DNA from: Pelecanus crispus
Lineage: Eukaryota > Chordata > Aves > Pelecaniformes > Pelecanidae
Assembly (NCBI RefSeq): GCF_030463565.1
Contig: NC_134676.1
Span: 26,206,728-26,270,727, forward strand
Direction of reading: 5' to 3'
DNA: 64,000 nt
The stretch's first letter is position 1. Every line of letters begins with the position of its first letter. The notes beneath the pieces were generated by a model. The model searched no databases, was not told the DNA's origin, and saw only the letters and a list, made by a program, of their open reading frames with translations. Position numbers and translations under genes: made by a program. Positions 1-13,100 of this stretch are shown in pieces.

Positions 1-3000
1 ACACTACAATATAAGTCAAAGGAAGACGCTGCGGGAGTTCAGGCTGGAGAGCAGAGAAGGAGGGGACACGCTCCCTATCACCTGTCTACACAGTGATTGT
101 CCGGGTGCATTGTGTGCATGGTGATTATCAAGTTCTCATACAAGGCACAAATCTGGCGTGCCATTTGTGCCACACAGGCTGTCATCTAACTGTTGGGTAT
201 GAAAACTGCTGTCCCCAATCTCTGCATTTCAGTCCTACTACAGCAGGTGTACTAATGTACCAATTCTGTTAGGACAATACTATCACCTTTGAAAATGCAT
301 TTAGGGTTGAAAGAAATCGAGGGGAGAGCAGAAAGCCAATTAGGTTTATGTCGGCAGTGGTGTGTGGCTGGAAGGCAATCAGTGCAGCATCCCTCTGTGA
401 GCAAGGAGCATCATACCCCAGGGCAGGAATACAATCCTTCCTTCCCTACACAGCTTTACCGTAACCCTCCCTGGGATTTTGGCATCAGTTCTGACCCTTT
501 AGTTATCCATGACATACGACACAGAAAGGGAAACACATGAAAAAGTAACTGGTGAGGGATACTACGCTTCAGGCATTTCTATTATCTTTCTCCATCAAGG
601 CCATTCAAATTTAAAAATGCCCCCAGTAGTCTTTGCCCTGCCACTGCTGATGGCCGTGAGTGCCATGCCATGGTGGGTGTCCCCTTGTTTTCAGTCACTG
701 GCCACAAGCAGGAGAGAGCAGCATGGTCTGTGCAAGACTGGCCCTGAGGGGGGAGGGATTCCTCAAAACTATGGCTCTGTAAGACCCTTCCATATTTATA
801 AGTTGCATTAACCCCGAGCACCATGTATTAAGGTATTGATCTAAAAGCTGCTTGATAACACACAGAGAAATACTACATTGATGATATATGGCAAGGGGAA
901 ATACATCTGGGAGATAATGGCAACTTGTTGCAGTTTGAAATGGTGACAAAATGTGATTATCTGAGGTAAAAATATGCTACTAATAATTTGGCAAGAGGTC
1001 AAGCATACTTCAGCTTTGTGGCTCCCCTGCAAAGCCCGACAATAAAAAGCGGAGGGAATGAATGGCGTAAAGGCTTTCTTCTCACTAAGATCAGCTTTTT
1101 ATGTTCATCTATTGAATTTTAAAACAGCCAATTTGGAGAGGGAGCCTTAATAAACTGACCTATTCTCTGCAACGCTGGTTTCATATTTTTCATCTCTTTC
1201 CTAATATAATCGATAGTAAAGGAAAGATTGGGCTGTAAGTAAAATTGCTCATGTGGGCAGTCCATGGGAAGCACTGAGAGGATGTTTTAAACACCCTTAA
1301 TAACAATTAACATCTCAGAGAGGGTGTTTCAGCCATCAGTGGGGCCGGGGTTAGCACACTGTCAGCAGGAACCATTTCCGTCAGACCACACACCTCTGCC
1401 ATGCCACAAACTTCTCGAGTTTTGGGAAAACATAGTGCACTGGGTACAAATTTAGCAGCAGTCAACTTCTTTTTGCAGGTAGAGTACAGGATACCCAGTC
1501 CTTACTCCAGAGAGAGAAGCTAAGCCCCACTGTTGAGAGGGCAGGGCAAAAGGGACAAAAGTATCAGTGGACCCCAAATCACCCATATCAAGAACATCTG
1601 TTGCCACCAGGACCCAGGCTGGATACCTTTCCTGATCATCCCCCACTGAGCACACCTTCCCCTTCAGTGGATTTGTGAAGCGGTCACCAAGCCATCAGAT
1701 ATGATCCCCTGACTGGCGAAAATCCTGGCCACAGGCCAGCACACAGGTTTCTTTGATCCTTCAAGTGGGCACAAGGCTATTTCATATCTCCCAGGAATGC
1801 CTGCCACACCTGGCAGGATCTGCCCTGCAGGAAAAATGCAAAGAGCCTCTTTTTACAATTCTATACTGGGAGCCCAGAAGTTCATCTAAGTGCCATTTGC
1901 AGGTAGTGGACTTCCTTTTTTTTTATTTTAAGTAATCTTGTTCCAACAATTGCAGTATAGACCTCAAAATGGATTTTATTATTTTATTTATTTACTAAAA
2001 TGTAACATTTGCACTTAAAACAGAGAATGCTCTCCAGCTGTCAGCTGTCATGCCAATTCATTATTCATAATCCCGATATTAATTTTTTAGATGTTAAGCT
2101 ATTGTCCAATAGCTGGTTGTGACATTTTGGCACAGGGGGAGTGGAAATGAATGCTTTTGAATTGGTCTGGACTCACTGTACAGGAATTGCAGTTGCAAGT
2201 ACCCCTCACCACTCCTCTGCTGACTTACTCCTCTTCCGTAAGGAGATTTCTTGCACCCAGTGATGCACCCCAACAACCTCCTTTGCACCCATTTGTCTGC
2301 CAGCACGTGTGAAGGGGATGCAACTTACAAAAGGATTAGTTGGTCTCTACTATGGAAGGTGGGAAGAGGTACCAAATGACACCAGACTGGAATCAGGTAC
2401 TTCCACAACCTTTTAACAGTGCCCTGAGGCATCCAGTTATGAGCAAGTTGGGTTTTTTATCATCTAAGTGACAGTCAGATCTCAGTAACACGCGAGGAGT
2501 CAGCTGGCCTGTGGTTTAACTATGTCCCAAGTGCTAAGAAACTGGGAGGGTTTCACGTAAACTCCCCTGGGACCACAGGCACTGTGGTCCTGTTCACACA
2601 GAGGGTCGCTGCACCAATGTACCTCTCCATCCCACAGCCTGGAGAACTCAGTTCTTTGCCTGAACTGACATCATCTGAGCTTTCTTTTTCCTGTCACACC
2701 TTCATTTTATGTTCTTGGGCTTATTTTCTGTATAGCTTGCTTTAGCCAGCTTGTTCCAAACTACCCACTGCCCTGGGTGACCAAGAATTATCACTGAAAT
2801 AACCATGCAAGAACAAGGGAGGAGACATTCAAAAGCAGAGATGAGCATGAGAGTCTCATCTGCATCTTTGAAAATTCCCCTCATTAGTATTACAAGCATA
2901 TCTTGAGAAGGATGCCTGATAGTGGCAGCCCATATGGCAAAAAGAAAGACAATGTTCAAATAACAAGAGACATATTTGCCAAAAGCCAGTGCAGAAGCAA

Positions 3001-6000
3001 CACCAGATTACATCCCAGGTGTTAAGTGCATTCCCCCAGGCACTCTCCGCTCATATACCTTTGCTGTATGTCAGACCCTTACTCAGCACCTTCTTCAAAG
3101 AGAAGAAGTAAAACCTTTTAGACACCCAGAATGAGTGTTGTAAGAGCACCCACTTTGGGGTGCCTCCAAAACCACCCTCAAATGCAATATTCCTCTTGCT
3201 TTCTCATTCCAGTTTCTACTTGTTCCATGACACTAAAATCTCGTCTCTACACAAGCTTTGCTCTATAATTCACTCTCCAGTCTCTGTTTAAAACACAACA
3301 GATTCCAGCTATAAACTGCTTCAAATATCCTGAGAACTTCTGCAAAGCACAATGCAAATTTTAAAAGTTCAAGCCTGGTGCTAATGCAATAAAAGAAGGC
3401 GAATATGATTCCAGATATACAGTTGGTGTAATGCCTTTAGGAACCGTTCCATCAGTTTTATTTAGAAAATGATTGTATTATGTTAAAACAACTAAATTGG
3501 ATAAGAGGGAGAGGGATTTGTTGACGTAAATCTTGTCTCTGGGTTCCAAACCCCTCCAAGTAGATTCAAATAAGAAAATATATACAGAGAGAACTGCCAA
3601 TTTCCCCTGAGGAGATCTTTTTTCAAGGAAGTAAAAGTCCATATTGGAAATCAATCCAGTTGTTTATAAAGCAAGAAACCTCTATTGGAAGTCAGCAGGA
3701 AGGAACATTGGAAGCAAACCATCAAATAACAGAGACCAAAGGGGAAAAACACCCAAACTATATATCCCAAACTTACTGTTTTCAAATAATGGTTCTGATT
3801 CTGACCTCATCTGCAATAATTCTGGAGTAACTTGGCATATGTCAGCCAAATATCACCAGCTCAAAGCAAACAAAACACAATGGAAGAGTGATCAGGAATA
3901 GGCCAACAGCTTTAGTAAGGGTTGCCATGAATAACCAGCATGGGGAAGAAACAAGGCAGGAACAACCTTAGGCAGCAGAAATTCTTCAAATATTTTGCAC
4001 AGACCTGACATGGTATGCTGGCGGCAATCTTCAGCCTACCAACGAACATTGATAGCTATTCACTTTAATATTTCTCCTGCCAGAAGAGTCCTGCCAAACA
4101 ATATCAGCCCAGTGGGAACAGAGAGCCTGGGCAGAGGCCAGGGTAGGAGATGAAGGATTTGCCTCCCTTCTGCTTTCCCCTGTGCCTACAGCTCCCCAAA
4201 ATTGGGATTAAGAGAGGCGGGGAGCAGAGCCTGCTGGAGGCACATGTCCACAAACAGCTGTGATTTTGCCAATCAATTCTTCTTCCAGCCCAGCATTGTT
4301 TGTCCCTAACCTCCTGCTTAAATAGGTAATTGAATATTGTTTGGCTGAATTAAATAGAAGATCTGGGAAATAAGTGCAGCTTCATGCTGTAGAAATGATG
4401 GGAAAAATTATCGATACGTACTTCTGTGTAATGCTAAACAGCTGTCAAGACGTAAAAAGAAACAAATCTGAAATGACACTGTTACGCATCTCCATACAAA
4501 ATTCTTTCCCTGTAACCATTACTGCTCCTTCATGTGTTATGCCAGCAGGGAAACATTTGCTAGGTGATGAATTAACTCATTAAGATATTTCAAAGCTTTG
4601 ATTGCTGAGCAATGGCCAAAGGCCACTGTCCCTCTGCCCACAGGCTGGTGTGGCCATGCCAGTCACTTGCAGCCCTTCATCCGGGCGGATGGCAGCAGCA
4701 GTGATGGTGACAGCTGCCTGTGCTCAGCATAGGTGCTGCTGCAGGTGAGGGGGACCTCAAGCCATGCACTGGCCACTGGCTTCTGGGAGAGGGATCCATT
4801 GTAAGGGTTGCCAGCCTCGGGGTGCCTGGATCCTAGCCTCAACTCGCCCTTAATTTGAGCCAAGTCATCATGCAAGCAAATGTGAGTAAGGCAGTTGTAA
4901 ATCCCAACAGGCAGCATGGCTGCAAAGCTTATTACAGACAGAGCCTGATAGAAATGGAAAAATCCGTGCTTTATCTCCTCCTGCGCAGAGTGAAATCACA
5001 AGGGCATCTTGCCCTTCCTGTGAAGCCACAGGACTTTGGTGATTGTGGGGGATGGGGACTTGTCCCTGGGGCAGTGGCAGGAGTGAGCCGGCTCGGGCAC
5101 CTCTGCTCGCCCAGGCACCGCAGCTCCTTGGCCCCTTTCAGCCCTCTCCCCTGGCGAGTGACCGCTCTCACTCCTCCAGAAATGCTACCATCTTCTTGGC
5201 AGACTGGGCATACTCATTTCTTGTCCCAGTGGTATGTGTTGGAACATGCCCTAGCACTTGACTAAATCTTGAGCACATTACTGACCCATTAAAGAGTAAA
5301 ATGCTCTTTCCTGCTCAGCACAGTAATGGACTGCCTGAGAGCCTTGCCATGCACTGAATCAGACATGGTCTGTGACCATGTAGACTAGTGCTCGCATATT
5401 GCATACGCATATTGCATACAGCATCACCTCTTTCACCAAGACAAAATAAAAGGGGGATGGGCAATCCATTTGGAAGAAGCTGATCCCACCCTGGTTTTTG
5501 AGGAAGGCATGGGCAATTATTCTGAGAAAGTGGAAAACAGCAACAGCCCCTCACCAGCTCTTGCCCTTGCCACAGGCAAAATAAAGAACAGCAAGAGAGA
5601 GGGTCTTTTCATTCTCTTTTACTGACAAACAGCTCAGTCTTTGACAAGGAGGCATGCCCTAATACCAGGGCTCTGATCCCATGAGGATAGGGATGAAGCT
5701 ACAGGCCAGTGTTCCTGCCTACAAACCACTGGAGGAATGGGTTTATGCATGGCAGAGAAAGCAAGCTGTGTGCTTTTCCTTGGACTTCACTGGTTAAAAC
5801 CAGAAGATCCTGCTGTATGACTGACTACAGCGTCTCAGCCTGGGAGAGGACCCAGGTCTCCTCACAGACAGGGCTGCAGAAAGTGAAGCCACCAGAGATC
5901 AAAAAAATCTCACCTGCCATTCAGCCAATATTTTATCAAATAAGAACCCTTCTTTTCTCCTTGAGAGCCAGTTCTCACTGATGCTCATAGATATTCTTGC

Positions 6001-8230
6001 ATTGTCAGCTCATATTTTTGTGATCCTTCCCAGGGGACTGAAAGAACCTTATTAACATTAGATAGTTTAGTCTTCTATTATCCTGTTTAAATTGTGGCTG
6101 TGACATAGCATGAGGGGCACAGGTACAAACTGTAAATGCAAAGGAACAACTAAGCTCACCGGAGGTCTCACTTGGTGTCTTTCAGAAATCCCTGTGGAGA
6201 GACATCATCTGATGCTACCTCACTGCAGAGGCCTGTCACTCAAGCCACAGTAATTCATTTTTCATCACGGAAGAGGGAGTTGGTTGAGATGGCATCATCA
6301 CAACTCCATTTTCACCCCAAGATGAGCTTAGCGTCTACCAGCGCTTGTCCTCAAATCTTAGCCCACTCCTGCCCAGCGCCACCCTGATGTGACAGTCTGC
6401 TTCTGCTCCTGCAATGTCCATGATCAAAGTTGTCATCAACATGTCTCTGAGATGTAAAAATGTTTCTCCTTCCCCTTGAAAATCCCTAGGTCAGCTGTAC
6501 ATTGCCATGACACTCCTGTAAGAAAAGGAAAAATACATTCATCCAAAAACCTCAGGTGCTGGAAAGAGGAGGTTTCATGCTAAAATGTCCCACTGCTGCC
6601 TCTGCTGCTAGTAAGAGTCATTGTGGCCCTGCGCATGGCCAACTTTCAGCCCTGATAGGCATTTCTTTTCCCAAGGTCACCTGCAGGAAAATCAGAAATG
6701 GGATAAGACATCCCAGCTCCAAATCTTACACTTCAGTCATATGGCCATTGCCTCCTTCTTTTGCCTTTGCCAGTTTTATACTGTCCTGCTTGCAACAACG
6801 TTCATGCTCTACAGCACCTCTCTCCTCCAAACAAAAATCAATAGAAGTCACCACTGGTTTAAAATTGAAGCAAACAAACTTTTCAGTAACTCTAACAACT
6901 GCTCAGAAAGGACAAAAGCACTTCAGATGCCTGCACTGCATTGGATTTCTGGAGCAGCAACTGCTCTGCTTTCCCTTGCCGTTTCCACCATGAAAAACCA
7001 AACTCGTATATCACAATTTACTAGAGCATATCAAGATCTACCATTCTGTACCAACCTGGGGAAAATATGGAGGGGGAGTATAATAGCTGTAACAACTAGC
7101 TCTATGTATGTATCAGCCAGACCTATACTGCTGTATAAATACTCTGTATGAAAATCCCCGGGAGAAGAGCGATTACGGTAAGGGTGGCTTATCTGCATGA
7201 TATTTGATTAACTGAAAAGGAGCTAAACAAACAGTCATTTCTCTTTAGCAACTTGTCCTATTTCCTCCTTGAATGGTAGAGTATTGAAAAAAGAAAGCAA
7301 AAAGTCTATTTTTAGGTACAGCGAGTTCTTGCCAATGCCCTGTTCCCGCATCCCGGGCAGCTGCCACCCACCACAGGTTTGGGGAAGGCGAGCGACACTG
7401 CTGCCGGGAGGGCTGGCAGCCTGCGTCCTTGCAGCACCAGGCACAGCACCATGGCCACTGCACCAGCACCTCCCGGGGGGCTTTAGAGGCAGGAGGCACA
7501 CGGCAAAAGCCAAGCCCCCTCGAAATTAACAGGGTGTCATCCGGAGACTTTTGTAGCAGGCACTTCCATTTCTGGCTTCATTTACTGCAACAGCTAATTA
7601 AATACATTTCAACTAACATTCACACCATTCACATCGTGTTGTCCTGCCTGGCACCCCAGGTGAACCTGGGCACAGCAATTCTCCCCAGAGGAAGACTCCA
7701 CTGGCAGCCTGGGGTGGAGGAGTCCACACTGAAGGAGCACCCACATGTCTGTGTAAGACAGGACCAGGAGTCCACAATGGCAGAAAGATAATTCAATTCT
7801 CCTTTGAAAAAAAAAAAAATCCCTGTGGAAAACACTAAAGTCCATATAATTCACACCTATTTTTTTTTGCTAGAAGTCTGGCCCCAGGGTGTGTGTAATG
7901 ATGCAAATAAGAAAAACTCTTATTTGGGGAAATTAACTGTGCAACCCCAAAAAATCCCCTTCACAATAAAGACGTGTTTCTCTTATAAAAGTGAAAAAAA
8001 ATCCTGCTTGGCTGTTAACTATTTTGTAGGCATCTTGGACATTATATTATTTGCATCAAGATGGGGATGGCAGAACATCTCAGGGGAACCTCACACAGGT
8101 ATTTCAAGGGTTTCTTCTTTTTTCTTTTTTCCAGTTTTCTATGTGCAAAACCTAATAGCTTGTTTTCCTTTTTTCTCAGATAGAAAAAATTTTCCTGATT
8201 CAAAGCAGCACTGAAGTACAAGGCTCTGCC
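1..8230. other. Gene-poor intergenic DNA
   Basis: I see no supported gene here. Open frames are short, overlap on both strands and lack recognisable domains or matching splice sites. The longest, 6621-7151 on the plus strand, has no similarity I recognise. A 13-bp unit is repeated twice in tandem at 5394-5419. The stretch is AT-rich and low in CpG, as expected of a gene desert upstream of SLC30A5. Confidence 0.6.
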
Positions 8231-8235
8231 AGATG

Positions 8236-8382
8236 TTACATAAACGATGATGTAATGCTGAAGTATTTCATTACATATGCAGCTCTGTTCTTCAGCCCAG
8301 CAGTGATTTATTACATGTTGTCAATCCCATTTTATGTACCCACATCATTTTTACATCATTTTTCTTCATGACATTGTTACAT
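8236..8382. promoter_or_regulatory. Cluster of six TTACAT motifs, possible enhancer
   Basis: TTACAT occurs at 8236, 8271, 8311, 8351 and 8377 on the plus strand and at 8250-8255 on the minus strand. That is six copies in 147 bp, where about 0.07 would be expected from equal base use. The core resembles half-sites of PAR-bZIP and C/EBP factors or POU factors. An 11-bp unit around 8342-8363 is also duplicated. An enhancer role is inference only; part of the enrichment could come from AT-rich composition or an old repeat. Confidence 0.25.
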
Positions 8383-10044
8383 TCTCACAGAAGCACATAG
8401 AGATAACATCATAACAGTGCAGGCAATGAAGTTAGCATTTTACAAATAATGTTACTAATAAATAAGTATAGCAGTGAGGGGGAAATGGTCTGTCTGAGAG
8501 AGTGAAAAGCAAATTTACCTTTGAATAATCTGATGGGGGGAAGAGGCCATAGGTCCAATAAGAAAACTGAGTTTGTATCCTCTCAGAGCATCTTCTGCCT
8601 TCATGCAGAATGGTGAGTAAATGCTGTTCTTGCTTCTTTGCAGTTTAATCTCACATTCTCTTTGTTTTCCTAACGTGTCCTGTGTGCTGCCAGCTAGACC
8701 ATATACACCATCTGCTTGGTCAAACAGATTCATCAGCAAGTGCAAGAAGATCAACGCTTAAAATCTGTTTTGACCCTGAAATTATCAAGCCATCAGATAT
8801 ATCAGCTTTTTTCCCCTGATCTTCCATGAAGGTTTGTTAGAAAAAGCACACCCAGCAACATCGCTTCTTATCAGGAGAAAAAGAATTCCAGAAACTATAG
8901 GCTGAAAAGATATGAAGGTCATGTCAAAATAATGCAGCAGGATACATAAAAAACACATTCCTACAGCAATATGGTTAAAGAAAATAACACTTCTAATGAG
9001 CAAGATGCCAAAAATCCTGTTAGACAACTGAAACAGAGAAGTCCTCTTTTCTAGCAGACGGCCATTAACCTGCATCATGCAAAATGTTGCAGTGAGAAGC
9101 TGCAGTTGATAATAATTTAAAATTTCCTTCTTCCAAGGAGCACAGAGGGCCAAATTCTGCTTTTGCTATGTCACTAGCAAATCAAAGAAATCTACTATTT
9201 TAAATGGCATGTCCCCTTTGGGCATATAAAAGGCATATCCCTGTTTTATGCAGAGTCTTTGCAGGTCGGTATTTGTCACTCAGTAGTTAAGGTACAGGTC
9301 AGCAGAAGACTCAAGTATATGCTTAATTCTCATGAATTTCAATGGTTAAGCACCTGCTTAGAGATTTGGCTAAACCAAAGCTTCCTTCTCCTTTTCTTTG
9401 GGATATGCTTGGGCCCTATTCCAAAGCCCATTAAAATTTGTCTGAGGCCACCCACCGACTGCATCGCATCTGGTATTTCAGTGCAGAGCACTCAGCCTAC
9501 CCTAAAATGTCAGTGTTTCACAGAGACATGCTTCTACACTTACAAATAGCTAAGTGCTTCCCCAATCTGGACATCGAAAACAAGGAGTCCAGAAAGGAGA
9601 CTGCTTTCTGCTCCTAGACATCTCTGAGTAGCTGTCTGGCCCACAGACTACTCTTACTGTCTAAAGCAAGTGAAGAGATAAGCTGAGTTTACTTTGACTC
9701 CCTGCTTGGGTTTCAGACCATTTGTAATTAATCCTCTAGTTGCACTGGTAGGTTGGGACTCACCACCTACTATTGTTTGCGCTCCCCAGCTGATGAGACT
9801 CCCTTTTCCACCAAAGGTAAGCAGAGAATAGAAGTGGAAAAACCTCAACATGCCACAATTTCTTCCATCTCTAGTTAACCCAAGATTTTGCCAAGCAGAA
9901 TATTTTTTAAAAAATTATGCCATTCTGCCTTTATTGTTTATTTACTTATGGATACCCAACCAGCCATGGCACCACAGTAAGTCATCTCTACTGCCATTAG
10001 GCAGTTCAGGAGAGGGGTGCATGGGCAAGGGGCGGCATGGAGAA
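8383..10044. other. Intergenic DNA, nothing recognised
   Basis: No gene, RNA or recognisable repeat was seen. The 122-codon minus-strand frame at 8785-9153 has no domain I recognise and is probably chance in AT-rich DNA. Confidence 0.5.
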
Positions 10045-10146
10045 TGGAAAGGACTTGCCCGAGACTGCGCAGAAGATGAATGGCAGAGCCAGAAACAAAG
10101 GTAGGTCTCCCGAGCCCCTGTTCTCTTACTGGACCCCGCTATTACA
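10045..10146 (-). mobile_element. MIR-like CORE-SINE relic
   Basis: Read on the minus strand, this resembles the tRNA-derived MIR family. The order of landmarks fits the reverse complement of MIR: a segment like GACTTGCCC, then GGCAGAGCCAGAA, then CGAGCCCCTG followed by CTCTTACTGGA. In MIR these correspond to the core region, the B-box side and the tRNA head. MIRs are ancient amniote SINEs and survive as degraded pieces in birds. The copy is clearly degraded and the boundaries are approximate. The call rests on recalled consensus, not an alignment. Confidence 0.55.
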
Positions 10147-10149
10147 GTG

Positions 10150-13100
10150 AATTGCCAGCTGAGAGGAGAGTTTCATCTCTTTTGGCTAACTTCAAGCAAA
10201 ACATTCATGTGTAGTTTTGGACCTCCAGCCTCTTGACCAGCTCATTCAGGGCTCATGTCTCTGGGGTGCCTCAGTGGCGGGTGAGATGCTGAGCAGCCAG
10301 TGGGATGGCACGTTTCTGGCAGGGCAGCACACCCTGCCTGGCTCCAGGCATCACTCATGGAGTCCTTCAGGCTCTGAGGACATTTCCACGGTTTGGCCTA
10401 CAAGCCGACATTGGTTTTTTTTGGAGGGGAAGGAGGAAGGACTGGCTGTTCAGCTGTCTCACAGGACTGAAATAACTGCCAGCACACCAGCAATGCAACG
10501 CAGTCATCCTCTCAGCCTTGTCCTGTGTAAGGATACCTGGAAATGGAGAAAAAGCTTTTAAGGTACCATGGCACACATGAGGATATAACCCCTCCGTGGG
10601 TGCAGGTTGCTTTTATCTTCTCATCAGAGGGGGAAAAAAAAAGTTTATTATCCAACTAGCCATGAGATTTAAAATGGGGCAAATAGGAGTTTGATTTCTT
10701 TTCAGATAAAAGAGATGTTACAAATGAGAATTTTATCTTGCATGGAGGCGTGACAAAGTATGAGACAGAATCCTTCTTGATTACAATCTTCCATCATTTT
10801 GATTTTATAATTACTGAATGGAATCAATCAGCTTTCAATTGTTACCTTGGCAAAAGATTAAAACATCATTACTTGTCATACATATTTCACACTTTAGCAA
10901 ATTTTAATAAACTGAATGCATGAGAAATGGTCATATTATCTTTCACAGCACTGGGATGCTAATGACATTTCTATTGATTTTAATTCACATTTGTTGGTCA
11001 AAATAGCTCAGATTCAGGCAAGGCATGGACTCCTATAATCAACACTAACAAATGAAGACTGCTGAGCACTGAAATGGCTAAAAGGGAATCATTCATCAGA
11101 AATATCATAAAATAATTGCCAATGAGCTAGGGAGGTCTTATCTTCCTAATGATCATCCTTTACGGTCTATCGATCCATTTGTAAGGGGTACGTGTTGGTG
11201 ACCACTCCGTGAGAGCACCACAAAGTAGGCCACACAAGATGAGCAGGGGAAGCCGTCTCAGACACAGCTGCCCATCAACCATGACAGCTATTTTCACCAC
11301 CCCGATATTTTGGTGGGAAGCCGGGATGCCTGCTTGGGGATCTGGCCTCGGCTTGCTGTGGCAGAGATTTTTTCCTCATGGCGCTCATCACCCTGGCCAG
11401 CCAGGACAAGCCCTTTGGACCTGCCAGTGGTGTCCCCACCAAACCACAGCTGGTGGCAGCACTAGCCTTTACGGCTGTGGCAGTCAATCCCACAACACTG
11501 TGTGTATGCCAGGTCTCATTCCTGCTGTACCAGCCCAGTCTATGCAAGGTAGTGATGCCTGTTCCATGAATAAAGCAATGGGGAGCAAGTTTGGGTGGGT
11601 TTGGTGGGTTCTGAATACCCTTTAAACACAAATTATAGGACAGTCTTCTCTTACCACATACACTGTGAGTAAACTAATATTCCAAGTTATCCAACTAATC
11701 GAAATAATCCCATCTATTAAGACAAGCAGAGATAGTTACTACTCAATATTCCTGAAAGTTTTAGAAATCTAGTCCAACCAGCACTTTTTTGCTGAATCAT
11801 ATTTTGTTGTTTGAACTCATATTGGTGCTTTCTCTTCTACTTCTAAGCATGACTTAATAGCAAGATGATGTAATTAGATCTTGAATTACTCAGACTTCAT
11901 TACTATTATCAATACATTACAGAACATTTACTAATATACTCTGAAATGTTATAAATAATTAAAACTTAAATACATTTGTTGAATTAATACAGCACATTTT
12001 GTAATACATTTTTTTCCTTCTTCTCCTGTGGTCCAATACTGGGATGCTATTAGCCTACAGACCTGCAAGCTTTTAAAAATCAACTCATCTCTAAGCCCTT
12101 GAAGAGTGCCATTAACACCAGTAGAGCTAGACACAGCTTTAAAATTGAGCACATGCAGAAGTGTTTGTAAGATCAAGATTTAGCTTTCCTGCCTACTACT
12201 GATCTCCTTGAGCTCCCATGTCAGTCAGCGGAGTAAGTAGGTTTACCATCCTGTTTTAGGTTTACCAACCCAATAATACTGTCTCAAGCTTTTACTATTT
12301 TAATGCATGCACTCACAGACATATACAATTCAGTGATTTACAGCAGAATTTTGCCACTCATGGAGCACTTTAGCAAAACTGTAGCTTAGCTGAATTACCA
12401 GCTGATCTGTACAGTTACCACCAGAAACCTTAATTGTCCCTCTCCTCATCATCACCAAACATAAACACAGGTGGGTGGGAGTACTATATGTCATGGTTTT
12501 AATGTGTGTAATGCAAAGCAGTACATTTATTAGCACCCTTAAATAGGGTGTGTTTGTTCTAGTGGTGCTGTGTTTTTTGTTTCAGAGGTCTCCCACACAG
12601 AAGTATGGATGTAGTGTTGTATCTCTTTAGTAAATATTATGATTTAAGACCCAGCTTTACCATGCATAGAGAATGTATACCTACTGTGGTAACCCTTAGA
12701 AACCACGCCCCATCCTGTTACACAGTATATGTCTACACATAACCGTTAAACATTCCCTGCCCTAAAAATTGCCAACTCATTTGCAATGCATCACACAGTA
12801 GCAGATAAAGTGGATTATACATATCATTCATTGCAAATCATTTAACTACATGAAGAAAGTGAGATACAGGTACTTAGAAAACAAAATGTGGCATCTTCCT
12901 TGGTACACTCCTGCTGGAAACAAAGGACAAATTCCCTGCATTCCCTCTGGTGTAGAAATTATCAGTTACCTGGTGAATCTGGCTCCTCAAAAAATTGCAC
13001 TGTGAGCACAGGCAAGCCAGGGTTGGAGGCTCACTTCTACACTGTACTGAATGAAATCCAAAGATACCAAGAAGGATGAAGGGGACCTCTTTAGAGTTTG

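Noticed and set aside
6621-7151. 176-codon plus-strand frame in the desert
   Set aside because: No domain or splice context; it overlaps a 145-codon frame in another phase. Likely chance.
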